DNA of 64,000 nucleotides from Betaproteobacteria bacterium. Lineage in GTDB: Bacteria > Pseudomonadota > Gammaproteobacteria > Burkholderiales > Burkholderiaceae_A. This document shows, one piece after another, positions 9,547-19,530 of the stretch. The translations under genes were made by a program, and so were the position numbers. Each line of letters begins with the position of its first letter. The stretch's first letter is position 1. The notes beneath the pieces are model-generated. The model did no database searches and was not told the origin of the DNA. It was given only the letters and a program-made list of their open reading frames with translations. The stretch lies in contig JAGWWC010000002.1 of the NCBI GenBank assembly GCA_018970545.1, positions 62,001 through 126,000 on the forward strand, read 5' to 3'.

Positions 9547-10712
9547 TTCAGCAGCCGCCTACCCCTCTTTCTTGGATCGGTGCGGATCGGATCTTGTTAT
9601 CCGTTTTTGTGGGCCTGCTGCTGGTCGGGCTGGTCATGGTCTATTCGGCCAACCTGCCCCTGCCCAGCAACAACGCGGAGTCTGTGTTTTGGCGAGGCAT
9701 GCGGGGCCATCCCATTCATTTGTTAATTGGGCTGGCAGCGCTGCTGATCATGACACGCATTCCGACTGCCATGCTTCAGAGCCTCTCAACACCTCTATTT
9801 TTTCTCGGAATTGCATTGCTGCTGGTGGTGGCAGCGATGAAGATCGTATTGGGTCCGGCGATTGTCAAAGATGGCGCTGTCCGGGCAATTCCCCTGGGGC
9901 TTTTTACTCTTCAGCCCGCAGAGTTGATGAAATTTTTCTCGCTCTTATTTGCGGCGGCGTATGTCGTACGCCGACAGGATCGTATGCATACCTTCGTGCG
10001 GGGCCTGTTGCCGATTGGCTTTTTAATGTCGTTGGTCATGCTGCTTCTGCTGTATCAGCCCGATCTGGGATCCACCATGGTGATCACGCTGATTACTGCA
10101 GCAATCCTATTTCTTGGCGGCATGAGCCTGAGAATATTTGTGCCTCTGTTGCTGGCATTGGGCGTGGTCTTTGCGGTGATGGTCTGGCTCACTCCTTGGC
10201 GTTTGATGCGGCTGATCTCTTATCTCTCCCCTTGTGATCCTGATCAGGTCCAGAACACCGGTTTTCAGCTCTGTGGCGCCCTGATTGCATTTGGCCGTGG
10301 CGGATTCTTCGGTTCGGGCCTGGGTACAGGCATTGCGAAAATGGGCCATCTTCCGCTGCCGCATACCGACTTCATCTTTGCGATGATGGGCGAAGAGATC
10401 GGATTTGTTGGCGTCACACTGGTCATCCTGGCATTTGCGTTTATCGTGCGGCGGGCCATTGAAATCGGCCGCATCGCGATGTCACAGGAGCGGCTTTTTG
10501 CTGGGCTTGTGGCCCAAGGCATTGGTGTATGGCTTGGTCTTCAGACACTGATTCACGTGGGTGTGAATACCGGATTACTGCCCACGAAAGGCCTGACGCT
10601 GCCGTTTATCAGCCATGGTGGAAGCTCCATGCTTGCTGTCTGTATCGCGATGGGGTCGCTGCTGCGTATCGATGCAGAGAATCGGCAGCATGTTCGAGGG
10701 TCAAAAGCATGA
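9540..10712 (+). CDS. ftsW: Septal peptidoglycan glycosyltransferase FtsW
   Basis: SEDS-family polytopic membrane protein that polymerises lipid II at the septum with FtsI. About ten membrane spans are visible. Conserved segments include LLVGLVMVYSAN near the N-terminus, LFTLQPAELMKFF, YQPDLGSTMVI, LPHTDFIFAMMGEE and the C-terminal GLLPTKGLTLPFISHGGSS. The length of 390 aa is normal. ATG 9540 lies within the end of murD, and the stop overlaps the murG ATG (ATGA). Confidence 0.97.
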   Translation: MLIQQPPTPLSWIGADRILLSVFVGLLLVGLVMVYSANLPLPSNNAESVFWRGMRGHPIHLLIGLAALLIMTRIPTAMLQSLSTPLFFLGIALLLVVAAMKIVLGPAIVKDGAVRAIPLGLFTLQPAELMKFFSLLFAAAYVVRRQDRMHTFVRGLLPIGFLMSLVMLLLLYQPDLGSTMVITLITAAILFLGGMSLRIFVPLLLALGVVFAVMVWLTPWRLMRLISYLSPCDPDQVQNTGFQLCGALIAFGRGGFFGSGLGTGIAKMGHLPLPHTDFIFAMMGEEIGFVGVTLVILAFAFIVRRAIEIGRIAMSQERLFAGLVAQGIGVWLGLQTLIHVGVNTGLLPTKGLTLPFISHGGSSMLAVCIAMGSLLRIDAENRQHVRGSKA

Positions 10713-11809
10713 CGGTGCCGCGCGTTCTTATTGCCGCTGGTGGCACGGGTGGCCATGTCTTTCCCGCGCTTGCCGTTGCGCGGCTCATGATGCAGCGGGG
10801 CTGGCATGCGGAGTGGGTCGGTTCCGACCGCGGGCTTGAGGCTCGGATCATCCCCGCGGCGGGTATTGGCTTACACATTCTGCGCTTTAGCGGACTGCGC
10901 GGCAGGGGGGCCATCGCGTGGCTGAGTCTGCCGCTGCGGCTGTTTCGTGCGCTCCGAGATGCCTTTGCAATTTTTTCTCGGGCCCAGCCCGAAGTGGTGG
11001 TTGCTTTTGGCGGCTACGTGACGTTTCCGATCGGCATGGTGGCTTCGATGCGGCGCATTCCGCTCTGCGTGCATGAGCAAAATGCGGTCATGGGCACGGC
11101 CAATCGCTGGCTTGCCCGTCTCGCCTCTCGCGTTATGGTGAGCTTTCCAGGCACACGTTATGCGCCGGCCCAAGCCCTTCTGGTGGGCAACCCCGTACGC
11201 GAAGAGATTCACCAGCTCGCTGATCCTGAAGCGCGTTATCAAGAGCGCCATGGCCCGCTCAGGCTCTTGGTGATCGGCGGCAGCCTCGGCGCATCGGCCT
11301 TCAATCGCCAGCTACCAGCATATTTTGCGCAGGTGATTGCTGCCGGCCAGCCGCTCTCGATTCGTCATCAGACCGGGCCCGCTGATCGCGATATGGTGAT
11401 GGCCGAGTACCGCAGGCTGGGCATGACGGCCCAGTGCAGCGCATTTATTGAAGATATGCAGGCAGCCTATGGTGAGTCCGATCTGGTGATTTGCCGCGCA
11501 GGTGCATCAACGGTGACGGAGATCGCCGCCGCAGGTGTTGCTGCCCTGTTCGTGCCCTTGCCCCACGCCATTGATGATCACCAGTCGGCCAATGCCCGTG
11601 CACTCGTGGAGCAGCAGGCGGCATGGATGGTGCCCCAGGACCAGCTGGCAACTGCTGAGATGGTGTCTTGGCTTGCGGCCTGTACTCGGCAGACGCTGCT
11701 TACGCGGGCGGCGCAGGCCCGATCATTGAGCCTGAAAGATGCAGCCCATCAGACCGTGCAGATTGTGACATCCGTTGCGCCATCGCCACTCACGGAGCGC
11801 AGCCGATGA
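10709..11809 (+). CDS. murG: Lipid II synthase MurG (GlcNAc transferase)
   Basis: Peripheral membrane GT28 glycosyltransferase that adds GlcNAc to lipid I. The N-terminal loop [14 protein letters not shown], then [30 protein letters not shown], the second G-loop [12 protein letters not shown] and the donor-binding [14 protein letters not shown] are all present. ATG 10709 overlaps the ftsW stop (ATGA) and gives 366 aa, the family length. The track's upstream start (10529) lies inside ftsW and is rejected. Confidence 0.97.
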   Translation: MTVPRVLIAAGGTGGHVFPALAVARLMMQRGWHAEWVGSDRGLEARIIPAAGIGLHILRFSGLRGRGAIAWLSLPLRLFRALRDAFAIFSRAQPEVVVAFGGYVTFPIGMVASMRRIPLCVHEQNAVMGTANRWLARLASRVMVSFPGTRYAPAQALLVGNPVREEIHQLADPEARYQERHGPLRLLVIGGSLGASAFNRQLPAYFAQVIAAGQPLSIRHQTGPADRDMVMAEYRRLGMTAQCSAFIEDMQAAYGESDLVICRAGASTVTEIAAAGVAALFVPLPHAIDDHQSANARALVEQQAAWMVPQDQLATAEMVSWLAACTRQTLLTRAAQARSLSLKDAAHQTVQIVTSVAPSPLTERSR

Positions 11810-13197
11810 GACACAAGATTGAGACGATTCATTTTGTTGGCATTGGTGGCTCGGGCATGTCCGGTATTGCAGAGGTACTGCTCACGCTGGGCTATCAAGT
11901 ACAGGGATCCGATGTCGCCCGAAATGCGGCAACGGAGCGGCTCAGCAGCCTTGGAGCCACAATTTTTTATGACCATGCTGCTGAGCATCTTGGCCAGGCC
12001 AATGCCGTGGTGATTTCAAGCGCTGTCCGGCCGGAGAATCCAGAGGTCCGCGCTGCGCGACTGCGCCGCATTCCCGTTGTGCCACGCGCTCTGATGCTCG
12101 GCGAGCTGATGCGGCTCAAGCAGGGCATTGCGATTGCCGGCACCCACGGCAAGACCACCACCACAAGCCTTGTCGCCAGCGTATTGGCCCAGGCAGGGCT
12201 CGACCCAACCTTTGTCATTGGCGGACGTTTAAACAGTGCAGGCGCGAACGCGCGGCTTGGACTTGGTGACTACATTGTTGCCGAGGCGGATGAGTCAGAC
12301 GGCTCTTTTTTAAATCTGCTGCCGATGATTGCGGTCATCACCAATATTGATGAAGACCACATGGAGACCTATGACCATGACATTGCCAAATTAAAGCAGG
12401 CTTTCATCGCATTTACGCAGCGTCTGCCGTTTTATGGCACGGCGGTGGTCTGTGTCGATGACCCGTTTGTGCGAGACATCATCCCGATGATTTCTAAGAC
12501 AGTCGTGACCTATGGTTTTGCTGAAGATGCGCAGGTGCGGGCGACGGAGGTTCAGGCTCAGGGGCCAGCCATGCGATTTATGGTCCATCGTGAGGCGGAG
12601 CCTGCCTGCCCCATCACCTTAAATCTTCCGGGCCGGCACAACGTACAGAATGCCTTGGCGGCCATTGCGGTTGCGACTGAACTCGGCCTCGATGATACGG
12701 CCATTGTTGCTGCGCTCAGAGATTTTCGTGGTGTGGGCAGACGTTTTCAGGTGGATGCATCTTTGCCGGCCACAGGCGGCGGCCACTTCGCATTGATTGA
12801 TGACTACGGACATCATCCTGCTGAGCTTGCAGCAACGCTTGCCGCTGCCCGTGGTGCCTATCCCGGCCGGCGTCTTTTGCTGGCGTTTCAGCCGCATCGA
12901 TATAGCCGCACCCGTGATTTGTTTGAGGATTTTGTGCGTGTGCTGGGCGAGGCGGATCAGCTCTTGCTGGCCCAGGTGTACGCAGCGGGCGAGCCAGCGA
13001 TTGCGGCGGCGGACGGCAAGGCTCTTGCGCGGGCGATCCGCGTTGCTGGCCGCGTAGAGCCGATCTATGTGGAATCGATTCAAGAGATGCCGGACCGCAT
13101 CCGCGAGCATGCGCGAGACGGCGATGTTGTCCTCTGTATGGGCGCAGGGTCCATCGGCGCCGTCGCGGCCACACTCAGAACCCAGGAGGCCAGATGA
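11806..13197 (+). CDS. murC: UDP-MurNAc:L-alanine ligase MurC
   Basis: Adds the first amino acid of the stem peptide. The N-terminal [16 protein letters not shown], the P-loop [35 protein letters not shown] and the C-domain [14 protein letters not shown] are the MurC hallmarks. ATG 11806 overlaps the murG stop (ATGA), giving 463 aa. The track start at 11668 is inside murG. A paralogous recycling ligase, mpl, lies at 54922 in this window. Confidence 0.97.
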   Translation: MRHKIETIHFVGIGGSGMSGIAEVLLTLGYQVQGSDVARNAATERLSSLGATIFYDHAAEHLGQANAVVISSAVRPENPEVRAARLRRIPVVPRALMLGELMRLKQGIAIAGTHGKTTTTSLVASVLAQAGLDPTFVIGGRLNSAGANARLGLGDYIVAEADESDGSFLNLLPMIAVITNIDEDHMETYDHDIAKLKQAFIAFTQRLPFYGTAVVCVDDPFVRDIIPMISKTVVTYGFAEDAQVRATEVQAQGPAMRFMVHREAEPACPITLNLPGRHNVQNALAAIAVATELGLDDTAIVAALRDFRGVGRRFQVDASLPATGGGHFALIDDYGHHPAELAATLAAARGAYPGRRLLLAFQPHRYSRTRDLFEDFVRVLGEADQLLLAQVYAAGEPAIAAADGKALARAIRVAGRVEPIYVESIQEMPDRIREHARDGDVVLCMGAGSIGAVAATLRTQEAR

Positions 13198-14156
13198 GCC
13201 TCAGGGATCATGCAATACCCAGCTTTCAACGTGTTGCGGTGCTCTTGGGCGGTGAGTCAGCTGAACGCGAGATCTCTTTGCGATCCGGCGCAGGCGTATT
13301 GGCTGCGTTACAGCGCTGTGGCGTGAATGCCTTAGGTTTTGATCCGGCCGAGCGGCCTGTGCAGGCATTACGAGATGAGTCGGTAGATTGCGCTTTCGTC
13401 GCGCTGCATGGCCGATTTGGCGAAGACGGCACCGTGCAGGGCATGCTTGAGTTATTGAAGATTCCCTATACAGGAAGCGGTGTAATGGCCAGTAGTGTGG
13501 CCATGGACAAGGCCATCACAAAACGGATTTGGCAGCAGGCCCAGCTGCCAACACCTAATTTTGAGCTGCTCTCCGAGGGCTTCGATGCCGATCGGGTCAT
13601 CAAACGGCTCGGTCTGCCGATGGCCATCAAGCCCGTGATGGAGGGCTCGTCCCTTGGCTTTACGCGCGTGGATCACCAGTCGGATCTTGCAGCGGCTTAT
13701 CGAGTGGCCCGCCAATACGATAAGTCGGTCATGGCAGAGCAGTTTGTCTCGGGACGTGAATTTACCTGCGCGATCTTGCAGGATGCGTCGGGCCGGCCAC
13801 AGGCCCTGCCAGTGATCGAGATCCGAGCCCCCGAAGGCCGTTACGACTATCAGAATAAATATTTTGGAGATGCGACACGCTATCTCTGCCCGGCACCAAT
13901 TGATGCAGCGCTGACGCAGCGGATCCAGTCTTTATCGGTTGACGCCTTTCAGACGATTCAGTGTGCTGGCTGGGCGAGGGCGGATCTCATGTGGGATGGC
14001 AAAACGGATCCTATGCTTTTGGAGATCAACACATCGCCGGGCATGACGGATCACTCGTTGGTACCAATGGCCGCTCTGGCTGCGGGCATCCCCTATGACG
14101 AATTGGTATTGCGGATTTTGGCCCAGGCCAGTCTGAAAATCGGAGCCGTCCAATGA
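13194..14156 (+). CDS. ddlB: D-alanine:D-alanine ligase
   Basis: Cytoplasmic ATP-grasp enzyme making the D-Ala-D-Ala substrate of MurF. Visible motifs are [19 protein letters not shown], the [12 protein letters not shown] loop, [27 protein letters not shown], and the metal-binding [15 protein letters not shown]. Its 320 aa is the normal DdlB length. The ATG overlaps the murC stop (ATGA), and its own stop overlaps the ftsQ ATG. The dcw location supports the B-type name, although this is convention rather than a biochemical distinction. Confidence 0.96.
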   Translation: MSLRDHAIPSFQRVAVLLGGESAEREISLRSGAGVLAALQRCGVNALGFDPAERPVQALRDESVDCAFVALHGRFGEDGTVQGMLELLKIPYTGSGVMASSVAMDKAITKRIWQQAQLPTPNFELLSEGFDADRVIKRLGLPMAIKPVMEGSSLGFTRVDHQSDLAAAYRVARQYDKSVMAEQFVSGREFTCAILQDASGRPQALPVIEIRAPEGRYDYQNKYFGDATRYLCPAPIDAALTQRIQSLSVDAFQTIQCAGWARADLMWDGKTDPMLLEINTSPGMTDHSLVPMAALAAGIPYDELVLRILAQASLKIGAVQ

Positions 14157-14986
14157 GGCCGTCACCGATGCGGGATTTCTGGAATTCGCCGTCAAGGTTA
14201 AATCGCCTCTCGGGCCTGCTCGTTGCGATCTCGGGCCTGGTGCTGATCGGACTTTTCTTCTTCTGGATGGCAAATCGTCCGGCTTTTGTCGTGAAGCGAG
14301 TGATTGTGGAATCTGTCGCGGGTGACTTAAAACATGTGTCGGCTCCACAGGTTCATGCTGCGGTCGCAGAGGCTTTAAACGGCACCGTATTGTCGGCGGA
14401 TTTGGTTCAGGTCCATCGATCGCTGCAGGCCATTCCTTGGATTCGCAGTGTGACGGTTCGGCGCATCTGGCCAAACCGGCTGCTGGTGCGGCTTGAGGAA
14501 CAGCGCGCGGTCGCCGTCTGGCCCAACGGCCGGCTGGTGAATGATGCCGGCGAGTCTTTTGCAGCGCTGGCCGCAGATCACGAAGAAAATTGCCGGCTCA
14601 TTCCCTTGGCCGGCCCTGCAGGCAGTGAGCGCCTGGTTCTCGATCGGGCCCGCTTATTGGCCCAGTGGATTGCGCCAACGCAGCGGCAGTTGCAGCGGCT
14701 TACGCTTTCCGAGCAATACGCTTGGACGGCAGAGCTCACTGGAGGCCTGGTGCTGGAGCTCGGCCGCGATGCGCTTGCTACGCCTGTCGAGGAGCGTGTT
14801 CGCATGTTTGTCACAACTCAGCCCTGGCTCGCACAGCGGATGGGGCTGCCCGGCGAACCGCCGCGCCTGGCGCGGGCGGACCTTCGTTATGCCATCGGCT
14901 ACGCCTTCGTGCCGCTGCCGGCCGGCGCTGACACCCTGCCTTTCGGTTCGGATCCAACACCGCTTTGTATTGGAGTGCACACATGA
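14153..14986 (+). CDS. ftsQ: Cell division protein FtsQ
   Basis: Bitopic divisome protein linking early and late division proteins. There is one membrane span (LSGLLVAISGLVLIGLFFFWM, about residues 20-40). A POTRA domain follows, starting FVVKRVIVESV and holding the VHRSLQAIPWIRSVTVRRIWPNRLLVRLEEQRAVAVW block, then the FtsQ C-domain. The 277-residue length is typical. It overlaps ddl by four bases, while a 33-base gap with GTGAGGA separates it from ftsA. Confidence 0.94.
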   Translation: MRPSPMRDFWNSPSRLNRLSGLLVAISGLVLIGLFFFWMANRPAFVVKRVIVESVAGDLKHVSAPQVHAAVAEALNGTVLSADLVQVHRSLQAIPWIRSVTVRRIWPNRLLVRLEEQRAVAVWPNGRLVNDAGESFAALAADHEENCRLIPLAGPAGSERLVLDRARLLAQWIAPTQRQLQRLTLSEQYAWTAELTGGLVLELGRDALATPVEERVRMFVTTQPWLAQRMGLPGEPPRLARADLRYAIGYAFVPLPAGADTLPFGSDPTPLCIGVHT

Positions 14987-15019
14987 ATTTGTGCCAAGAG
15001 AGTTTTGTGAGGACACCAA

Positions 15020-16252
15020 ATGACGCGTGAAGCCAAAAACTTAATCGTCGGGCTGGACATTGGAACTTCCAAGATTGTCACGATTGTTGCCGAGATTCTT
15101 GAGGATGGCCGGCTTGAAGTGATCGGCCTGGGCCAGGCCGATTGCGAGGGCCTTAAAAAAGGGGTGGTCGTCAATATTGATGCAACGGTTCAGTCGATTC
15201 AGAAGTCGCTGGAAGACGCGGAGCTGATGGCCGATTGCAAGATTGCCGCAGTCTGGACTGGCATTGCAGGCAGTCACATTCGCAGTTTTAACTCTACGGG
15301 CATGGTGGCCATCAAGGAAAAAGAGGTGTCGCAGACCGATGTCGATCGCGTGATTGAGACGGCCACCGCGGTCAGTGTGCCTTCCGATCAGCAGGTGCTG
15401 CATGTACTGCCACAAGAATTCATGATTGACGGCCAAGACGATGTACGCCAGCCCCTCGGAATGAGCGGCGTGCGACTCGAGGTTCGCGTTCACATTGTCA
15501 CCGGATCCGTGAGCGCGGCGCAAAACATTATTAAATGTGTGCGCCGATGTGGACTGGAGGTCAATGAGCTCATTTTGCAGCCACTGGCCTCGAGCCATTC
15601 GGTTTTAACGAAGGATGAAAAAGAGTTGGGTGTGGCGCTCGTGGATATCGGTGGCGGCACCACCGATATCGCGATTTTTTCAGGCGGCGCCATTCGGCAT
15701 ACCGCGGTGATTCCGATAGCAGGTGATCAAATTACCAACGACATTGCGATGGCCTTGCGGACCCCGACCCATGAGGCTGAGGCCATCAAGATTCGTCAAG
15801 GAATTGCCAAGCAGGCATTGGCGGATCCGCAGGCCTGGTTTGAGGTGCCCGGCCTTGGAGATCGACAGCCCCGACAGCTGTCACGCCAGGCACTTGCTGC
15901 GGTGATTGAGCCGCGTATCGAAGAATTGTTTTCTTTGGTCCAGCATGTCATTCGTGAATCCGGCTACGAAGAGCTGCTCTCTTCAGGTGTGGTGATCACA
16001 GGGGGCAGCGCCATGCTGCCCGGCATGGTGGAGCTTGGTGAGGATGTTTTTCTAAAACAAGTACGCATCGGGCTGCCCGCCTATCGCGGCAATCTTTCCG
16101 ATGTGGTGAGCAATCCGCGTTTTTCCACGGCCATGGGGCTGCTGGAGGAGGCGCGATTGCAATGGATCCGGGGCCGCAAGGAGGTCGTCAGCAGTGGTTC
16201 GTTTAAAGACACCCTTGCGCGGATGAAGCAGTGGTTTGTGGGGAACTTTTAA
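15020..16252 (+). CDS. ftsA: Cell division protein FtsA
   Basis: Actin-like ATPase that tethers FtsZ to the membrane and signals to the divisome. The phosphate-binding VGLDIGTSKIVTIV, the VDIGGGTTDIAIFSGG adenosine/phosphate loop and VITGGSAMLPGM are clear. The C-terminus ends in a likely membrane-targeting amphipathic helix (DTLARMKQWFVGNF). It has 410 aa, and AGGA sits upstream of the ATG. It lies 20 bases before ftsZ. Confidence 0.97.
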   Translation: MTREAKNLIVGLDIGTSKIVTIVAEILEDGRLEVIGLGQADCEGLKKGVVVNIDATVQSIQKSLEDAELMADCKIAAVWTGIAGSHIRSFNSTGMVAIKEKEVSQTDVDRVIETATAVSVPSDQQVLHVLPQEFMIDGQDDVRQPLGMSGVRLEVRVHIVTGSVSAAQNIIKCVRRCGLEVNELILQPLASSHSVLTKDEKELGVALVDIGGGTTDIAIFSGGAIRHTAVIPIAGDQITNDIAMALRTPTHEAEAIKIRQGIAKQALADPQAWFEVPGLGDRQPRQLSRQALAAVIEPRIEELFSLVQHVIRESGYEELLSSGVVITGGSAMLPGMVELGEDVFLKQVRIGLPAYRGNLSDVVSNPRFSTAMGLLEEARLQWIRGRKEVVSSGSFKDTLARMKQWFVGNF

Positions 16253-16272
16253 CTTCTGATCAGGAGGCAGTA

Positions 16273-17526
16273 ATGAATTTTGAAATGTTCGAAACGGAAA
16301 CTCAGGGCACCATCATCAAGGTGGTGGGCGTGGGCGGTGCGGGCGGTAATGCGGTCAATCATATGGTCTCCCGCGGCGTGCAGGGCGTGGAATTTATCTG
16401 CATCAACACCGATGCCCAGGCATTGGCCAAATCAAAAGCCAGTAATACCTTGCAGATCGGCGGTACCGGACTGGGTGCCGGCGCCCGACCCGATGCGGGA
16501 AAGGCTGCCGCAGAGGCAGACCGCGAGCGCATTGCCGATGCATTACGCGGCGCCCATATGGTTTTTATTACCGCGGGAATGGGTGGCGGCACGGGCACTG
16601 GTGCAGCACCGGTGGTCGCTGAGATCGCCAAAGAGATGGGGGCATTGACCGTTGCTGTGGTGACAAAGCCCTTTAGCTTTGAAGGTGTACGCCGTGAGGC
16701 GGCTGCCGAGCGGGGCTTGGGCGAGCTGGAGGGCCGCGTTGACTCCTTGATCATTGTGTTGAACGAAAAGCTCGAAGAAGTGCTGGGAGAAGACGTAACC
16801 CAGATCGAAGCCTTTGCCGCTGCCGATGATGTGCTGAATAACGCGGTCGCCGGCATCGCAGAGATCATCAATGTCGAGGGGCTGGTCAACGTTGACTTTG
16901 AAGATGTCAAGACGGTGATGAGTGAGCAGGGCAAGGCCATGATGGGCACGGCCTGTGCCGCGGGCGAAGATCGGGCCCGTATCGCTGCCGAGAATGCGGT
17001 CCAGTCGCCGCTGCTTGAGGGTGTTGATTTATCCGGCGCCCGCGGCATCCTGGTCAATATCACCGCCAGTCGCGCGCTGAAGCTCAAAGAGACCCGTGTG
17101 GCGATGGAGACCATTCGCACCTTTGCCGCTGAGGATGCCACGATTATTCTGGGCACTGTGTATGACGACAGCCTCGATGACCAGCTGCGCGTGACCGTAG
17201 TGGCCACCGGTCTTGGCCGTAAGCGGACCCCGACACTGGTCCACAACAGCGCCCATGCCGTGATGCAGAAAACCGGTACCGATAACATCGGATTTGCCAT
17301 GCAAAACCCGATGGCCCAGGGCTTCGCACCGGGACAACCTCCGGCGTCTGGACTTGGCCAATCGGCTGCGCCACCGGCAGTGCCGTCGGTGGATTACAGC
17401 AAATACGATCAGCCAACAGTCTGGCGCGACCCCCGTAGCCAGGCGGCTGCACGTGTCGATGCGATGCAGGAGAGCGGCATGGATCGGCTCGATATCCCTG
17501 CCTTTTTGCGCAAGCAGGCAGACTGA
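16273..17526 (+). CDS. ftsZ: Cell division GTPase FtsZ
   Basis: Tubulin homologue that forms the Z-ring. It carries the GTP-binding signature GGGTGTGAAPVVAE, the VVGVGGAGGNAVNHM N-terminal loop, the T7 synergy loop NVDFEDVKTVM, and the conserved C-terminal peptide LDIPAFLRKQAD that binds FtsA and ZapD. ATG 16273 follows a perfect AGGAGG, whereas the track's upstream start would overlap ftsA and lacks support. This gives 417 aa. A strong terminator follows. Confidence 0.98.
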   Translation: MNFEMFETETQGTIIKVVGVGGAGGNAVNHMVSRGVQGVEFICINTDAQALAKSKASNTLQIGGTGLGAGARPDAGKAAAEADRERIADALRGAHMVFITAGMGGGTGTGAAPVVAEIAKEMGALTVAVVTKPFSFEGVRREAAAERGLGELEGRVDSLIIVLNEKLEEVLGEDVTQIEAFAAADDVLNNAVAGIAEIINVEGLVNVDFEDVKTVMSEQGKAMMGTACAAGEDRARIAAENAVQSPLLEGVDLSGARGILVNITASRALKLKETRVAMETIRTFAAEDATIILGTVYDDSLDDQLRVTVVATGLGRKRTPTLVHNSAHAVMQKTGTDNIGFAMQNPMAQGFAPGQPPASGLGQSAAPPAVPSVDYSKYDQPTVWRDPRSQAAARVDAMQESGMDRLDIPAFLRKQAD

Positions 17527-17555
17527 TCAGCGTTTTTTAGGTTTCCCCACTGCAG

Positions 17556-17592
17556 AGAAAGGCCCGATGCCCCCGGGCCTTTCTTTTTTTTG
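17556..17592 (+). terminator. Rho-independent terminator after ftsZ
   Basis: A perfect 11-bp stem (AGAAAGGCCCG / CGGGCCTTTCT) with a 7-nt loop is followed by eight or more T residues. It closes the dcw transcript and leaves about 35 bases before the peroxiredoxin start. Confidence 0.95.
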
Positions 17593-17626
17593 GCATAGTC
17601 TTGCGTTTCTAGAAAAGGAGACTCCT

Positions 17627-18130
17627 ATGCCAATCCAAGTCGGCCAAGCACTGCCCAACGCCACTCTCTATGAATTCTTTGATGAAGAGACGGGTGGCTG
17701 CAGCATCGGTCCCAATGCATTGCAGGTCTCTGACCTGATCAAGGGCAAAACAATTGTCATTTTTGGCCTGCCGGGCGCCTATACACCGACCTGCTCCGCC
17801 AAGCATGTACCAGGCTTTGTCGCTCACCATGACAAGCTGAAATCCAAAGGCGTTGATGAAGTCTGGTGCGTCAGCGTTAACGATGCTTTTGTGATGGGCG
17901 CTTGGGGCCGTGAGCTCGGCGCCAAAGGCAAAGTCAGAATGATGGGTGATGGCAACGCTGAGTTTTCCAAGGCGGTCGATCTGACCTTGGATCTCACATC
18001 CCGAGGCTTGGGCCTGCGCTCGAACCGCTACGCCATGATTATTGACAACGGCATTGTCAAACACCTCGCGGTCGAAGCGCCGGGTGCCTTTGATGTCAGT
18101 AGCGCAGAGGCGGTGCTGGCCAAGCTCTGA
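17627..18130 (+). CDS. Prx5-type peroxiredoxin
   Basis: Thiol peroxidase that reduces hydroperoxides, probably using glutathione or glutaredoxin as reductant. The peroxidatic-cysteine signature [16 protein letters not shown] and the downstream [10 protein letters not shown] are characteristic of the Prx5 subfamily. A further cysteine occurs at VWCVSVND, in the place where a possible structural cysteine is common. The ATG at 17627 follows AAGGAG and gives 167 aa. The track's 17294 start runs back through the ftsZ terminator and is rejected. It lies between ftsZ and lpxC, an arrangement also seen in other Burkholderiales. Confidence 0.93.
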   Translation: MPIQVGQALPNATLYEFFDEETGGCSIGPNALQVSDLIKGKTIVIFGLPGAYTPTCSAKHVPGFVAHHDKLKSKGVDEVWCVSVNDAFVMGAWGRELGAKGKVRMMGDGNAEFSKAVDLTLDLTSRGLGLRSNRYAMIIDNGIVKHLAVEAPGAFDVSSAEAVLAKL

Positions 18131-18141
18131 TCGCTCGGCGG

Positions 18142-19053
18142 ATGCTGCGTCAACGAACACTTGCGGAGACGGTGGCCGCGAAGGGCATCGGCCTGCATAG
18201 CGGCGTGCCCGTCGCGCTGACCCTTCGGCCCGCTCCCGCCGACCACGGCATTGTCTTTCGGCGTATCGATGTGAATCCGCCGCGGGAGATCCGATCGCGG
18301 GCGGGTGCGGTGGGCGACACGCGGATGGCCTCAACACTCTCGGACGGCGAGCTGAAGGTGGCCACCGTCGAGCACCTCATGTCAGCGTTCTCAGGGATGG
18401 GGATAGACAATGCAGTGGTCGAAGTAGATGCTGCAGAGATTCCCATCATGGATGGGAGCGCTGCGACCTTTGTCTACCTGCTGCGGTCCGCGGGGGTCGA
18501 AGAGCAGTCCGCCCCCAAACGATTCATCGAAGTTCTACAGCCTGTTGAGGTCCGCGAGGGTGAGAAGTGGGCCCGACTCGATCCTTTTTTTGGATTTCGT
18601 CTTGAGTTCACGATTGATTTTAGTCATCCGGCGGTGGATGCCACTGGCCAGCACGTGCAGATTGATTTCGCAGACGCTTCCTTTGTGGATGACATTGCCC
18701 GGGCGAGAACGTTTGGATTTATGGGCGACGTGGATGCACTGCGATCCAAGGGCCTCGCGCTTGGCGGAAGCCTCAGCAATGCCATCGTGATGGATGAGGT
18801 CCGCATCATGAATCCCGAGGGCCTCAGGCGGCCCAACGAATTTGCAATGCATAAAGCCCTAGACGCCATTGGCGATCTCTATCTTTTAGGCAATCCACTG
18901 ATGGCCAGCTACCGTGCTTTCAAATCAGGGCACGCGCTGAATAATCTGCTGCTGCGGCAGTTGATGCAGACACCAGGTAGCTGGCGTGAGACGACCTTCG
19001 ACGATCTTCAGCATGCGCCAATTGCTTGGGCGCGTCAGTGGAGCTGGGACTAA
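18142..19053 (+). CDS. lpxC: UDP-3-O-acyl-N-acetylglucosamine deacetylase LpxC
   Basis: Zinc amidase that performs the committed step of lipid A synthesis, showing that the organism makes lipopolysaccharide. Zinc and catalytic motifs are visible: VEHLMSAF (zinc histidine), [10 protein letters not shown] (zinc His and Asp plus the nearby Lys) and SGHALNN (general acid His). The N-terminus [17 protein letters not shown] is typical. At 303 aa it has the normal length. It overlaps the convergent DUF721 gene by four bases. Confidence 0.97.
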   Translation: MLRQRTLAETVAAKGIGLHSGVPVALTLRPAPADHGIVFRRIDVNPPREIRSRAGAVGDTRMASTLSDGELKVATVEHLMSAFSGMGIDNAVVEVDAAEIPIMDGSAATFVYLLRSAGVEEQSAPKRFIEVLQPVEVREGEKWARLDPFFGFRLEFTIDFSHPAVDATGQHVQIDFADASFVDDIARARTFGFMGDVDALRSKGLALGGSLSNAIVMDEVRIMNPEGLRRPNEFAMHKALDAIGDLYLLGNPLMASYRAFKSGHALNNLLLRQLMQTPGSWRETTFDDLQHAPIAWARQWSWD

Positions 19054-19511
19054 CGGGGCCGAGCGATTCGCGCTAGTGCGCGGCGCAGCGCCTCGTTGGT
19101 GAGGTGGTCAGACAGCTCACGAAACTGCTGGAGTACGGCCTCCGGAATTTTTTTTCTCGCAAGCGCAGTCGACGTTGGAGGCTGCAAGGATTGCGTCCGT
19201 TGCGCAATCACCTTGAGGTGCTGAATGCCCCAGCCCTCTTGCCGAAGCGCGGCGGGCCAGTCGGCAAGCGCGAGTTTTAGTTTGGCCGCTGCCGCTGCAT
19301 GCTGGGCGATGACCGTGACCTGGCTGCCCCGAATGCCTTTGGGTGGATCATCTCGACGGACCTGCACGACCAGGCTGGCCAGCGATGCTGGAATGGCCCG
19401 CCGCACGCTGACCATTAGATCTTCACTGTCGCGCCATGCCCGATCAATTCCCGCCCAATCAGCGGAGGTACGCAGGGCTTCGCCAAGCCCTCTGAAGGCA
19501 GTTTTGCTCAT
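19050..19511 (-). CDS. DUF721 / DciA-like protein
   Basis: A 153-residue protein encoded between lpxC and secA on the opposite strand, the usual place of a DUF721 gene in betaproteobacteria. The DUF721 family includes DciA, the ancestral loader of the replicative helicase DnaB. Central segments ([55 protein letters not shown]) resemble the KH-like fold region of DciA, but sequence conservation is low. Helicase loading is therefore inferred from family and position. Its ATG lies only 19 bases from the divergent secA start. Confidence 0.62.
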   Translation of the reverse strand: MSKTAFRGLGEALRTSADWAGIDRAWRDSEDLMVSVRRAIPASLASLVVQVRRDDPPKGIRGSQVTVIAQHAAAAAKLKLALADWPAALRQEGWGIQHLKVIAQRTQSLQPPTSTALARKKIPEAVLQQFRELSDHLTNEALRRALARIARPR

Positions 19512-19530
19512 ACCCGCATGCTAAGATCGA

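Noticed and set aside
16359-17300. 313-residue minus-strand ORF
   Set aside because: It is the antisense shadow of ftsZ; its product is Ser/Thr/Pro-rich low-complexity with no recognisable domain.
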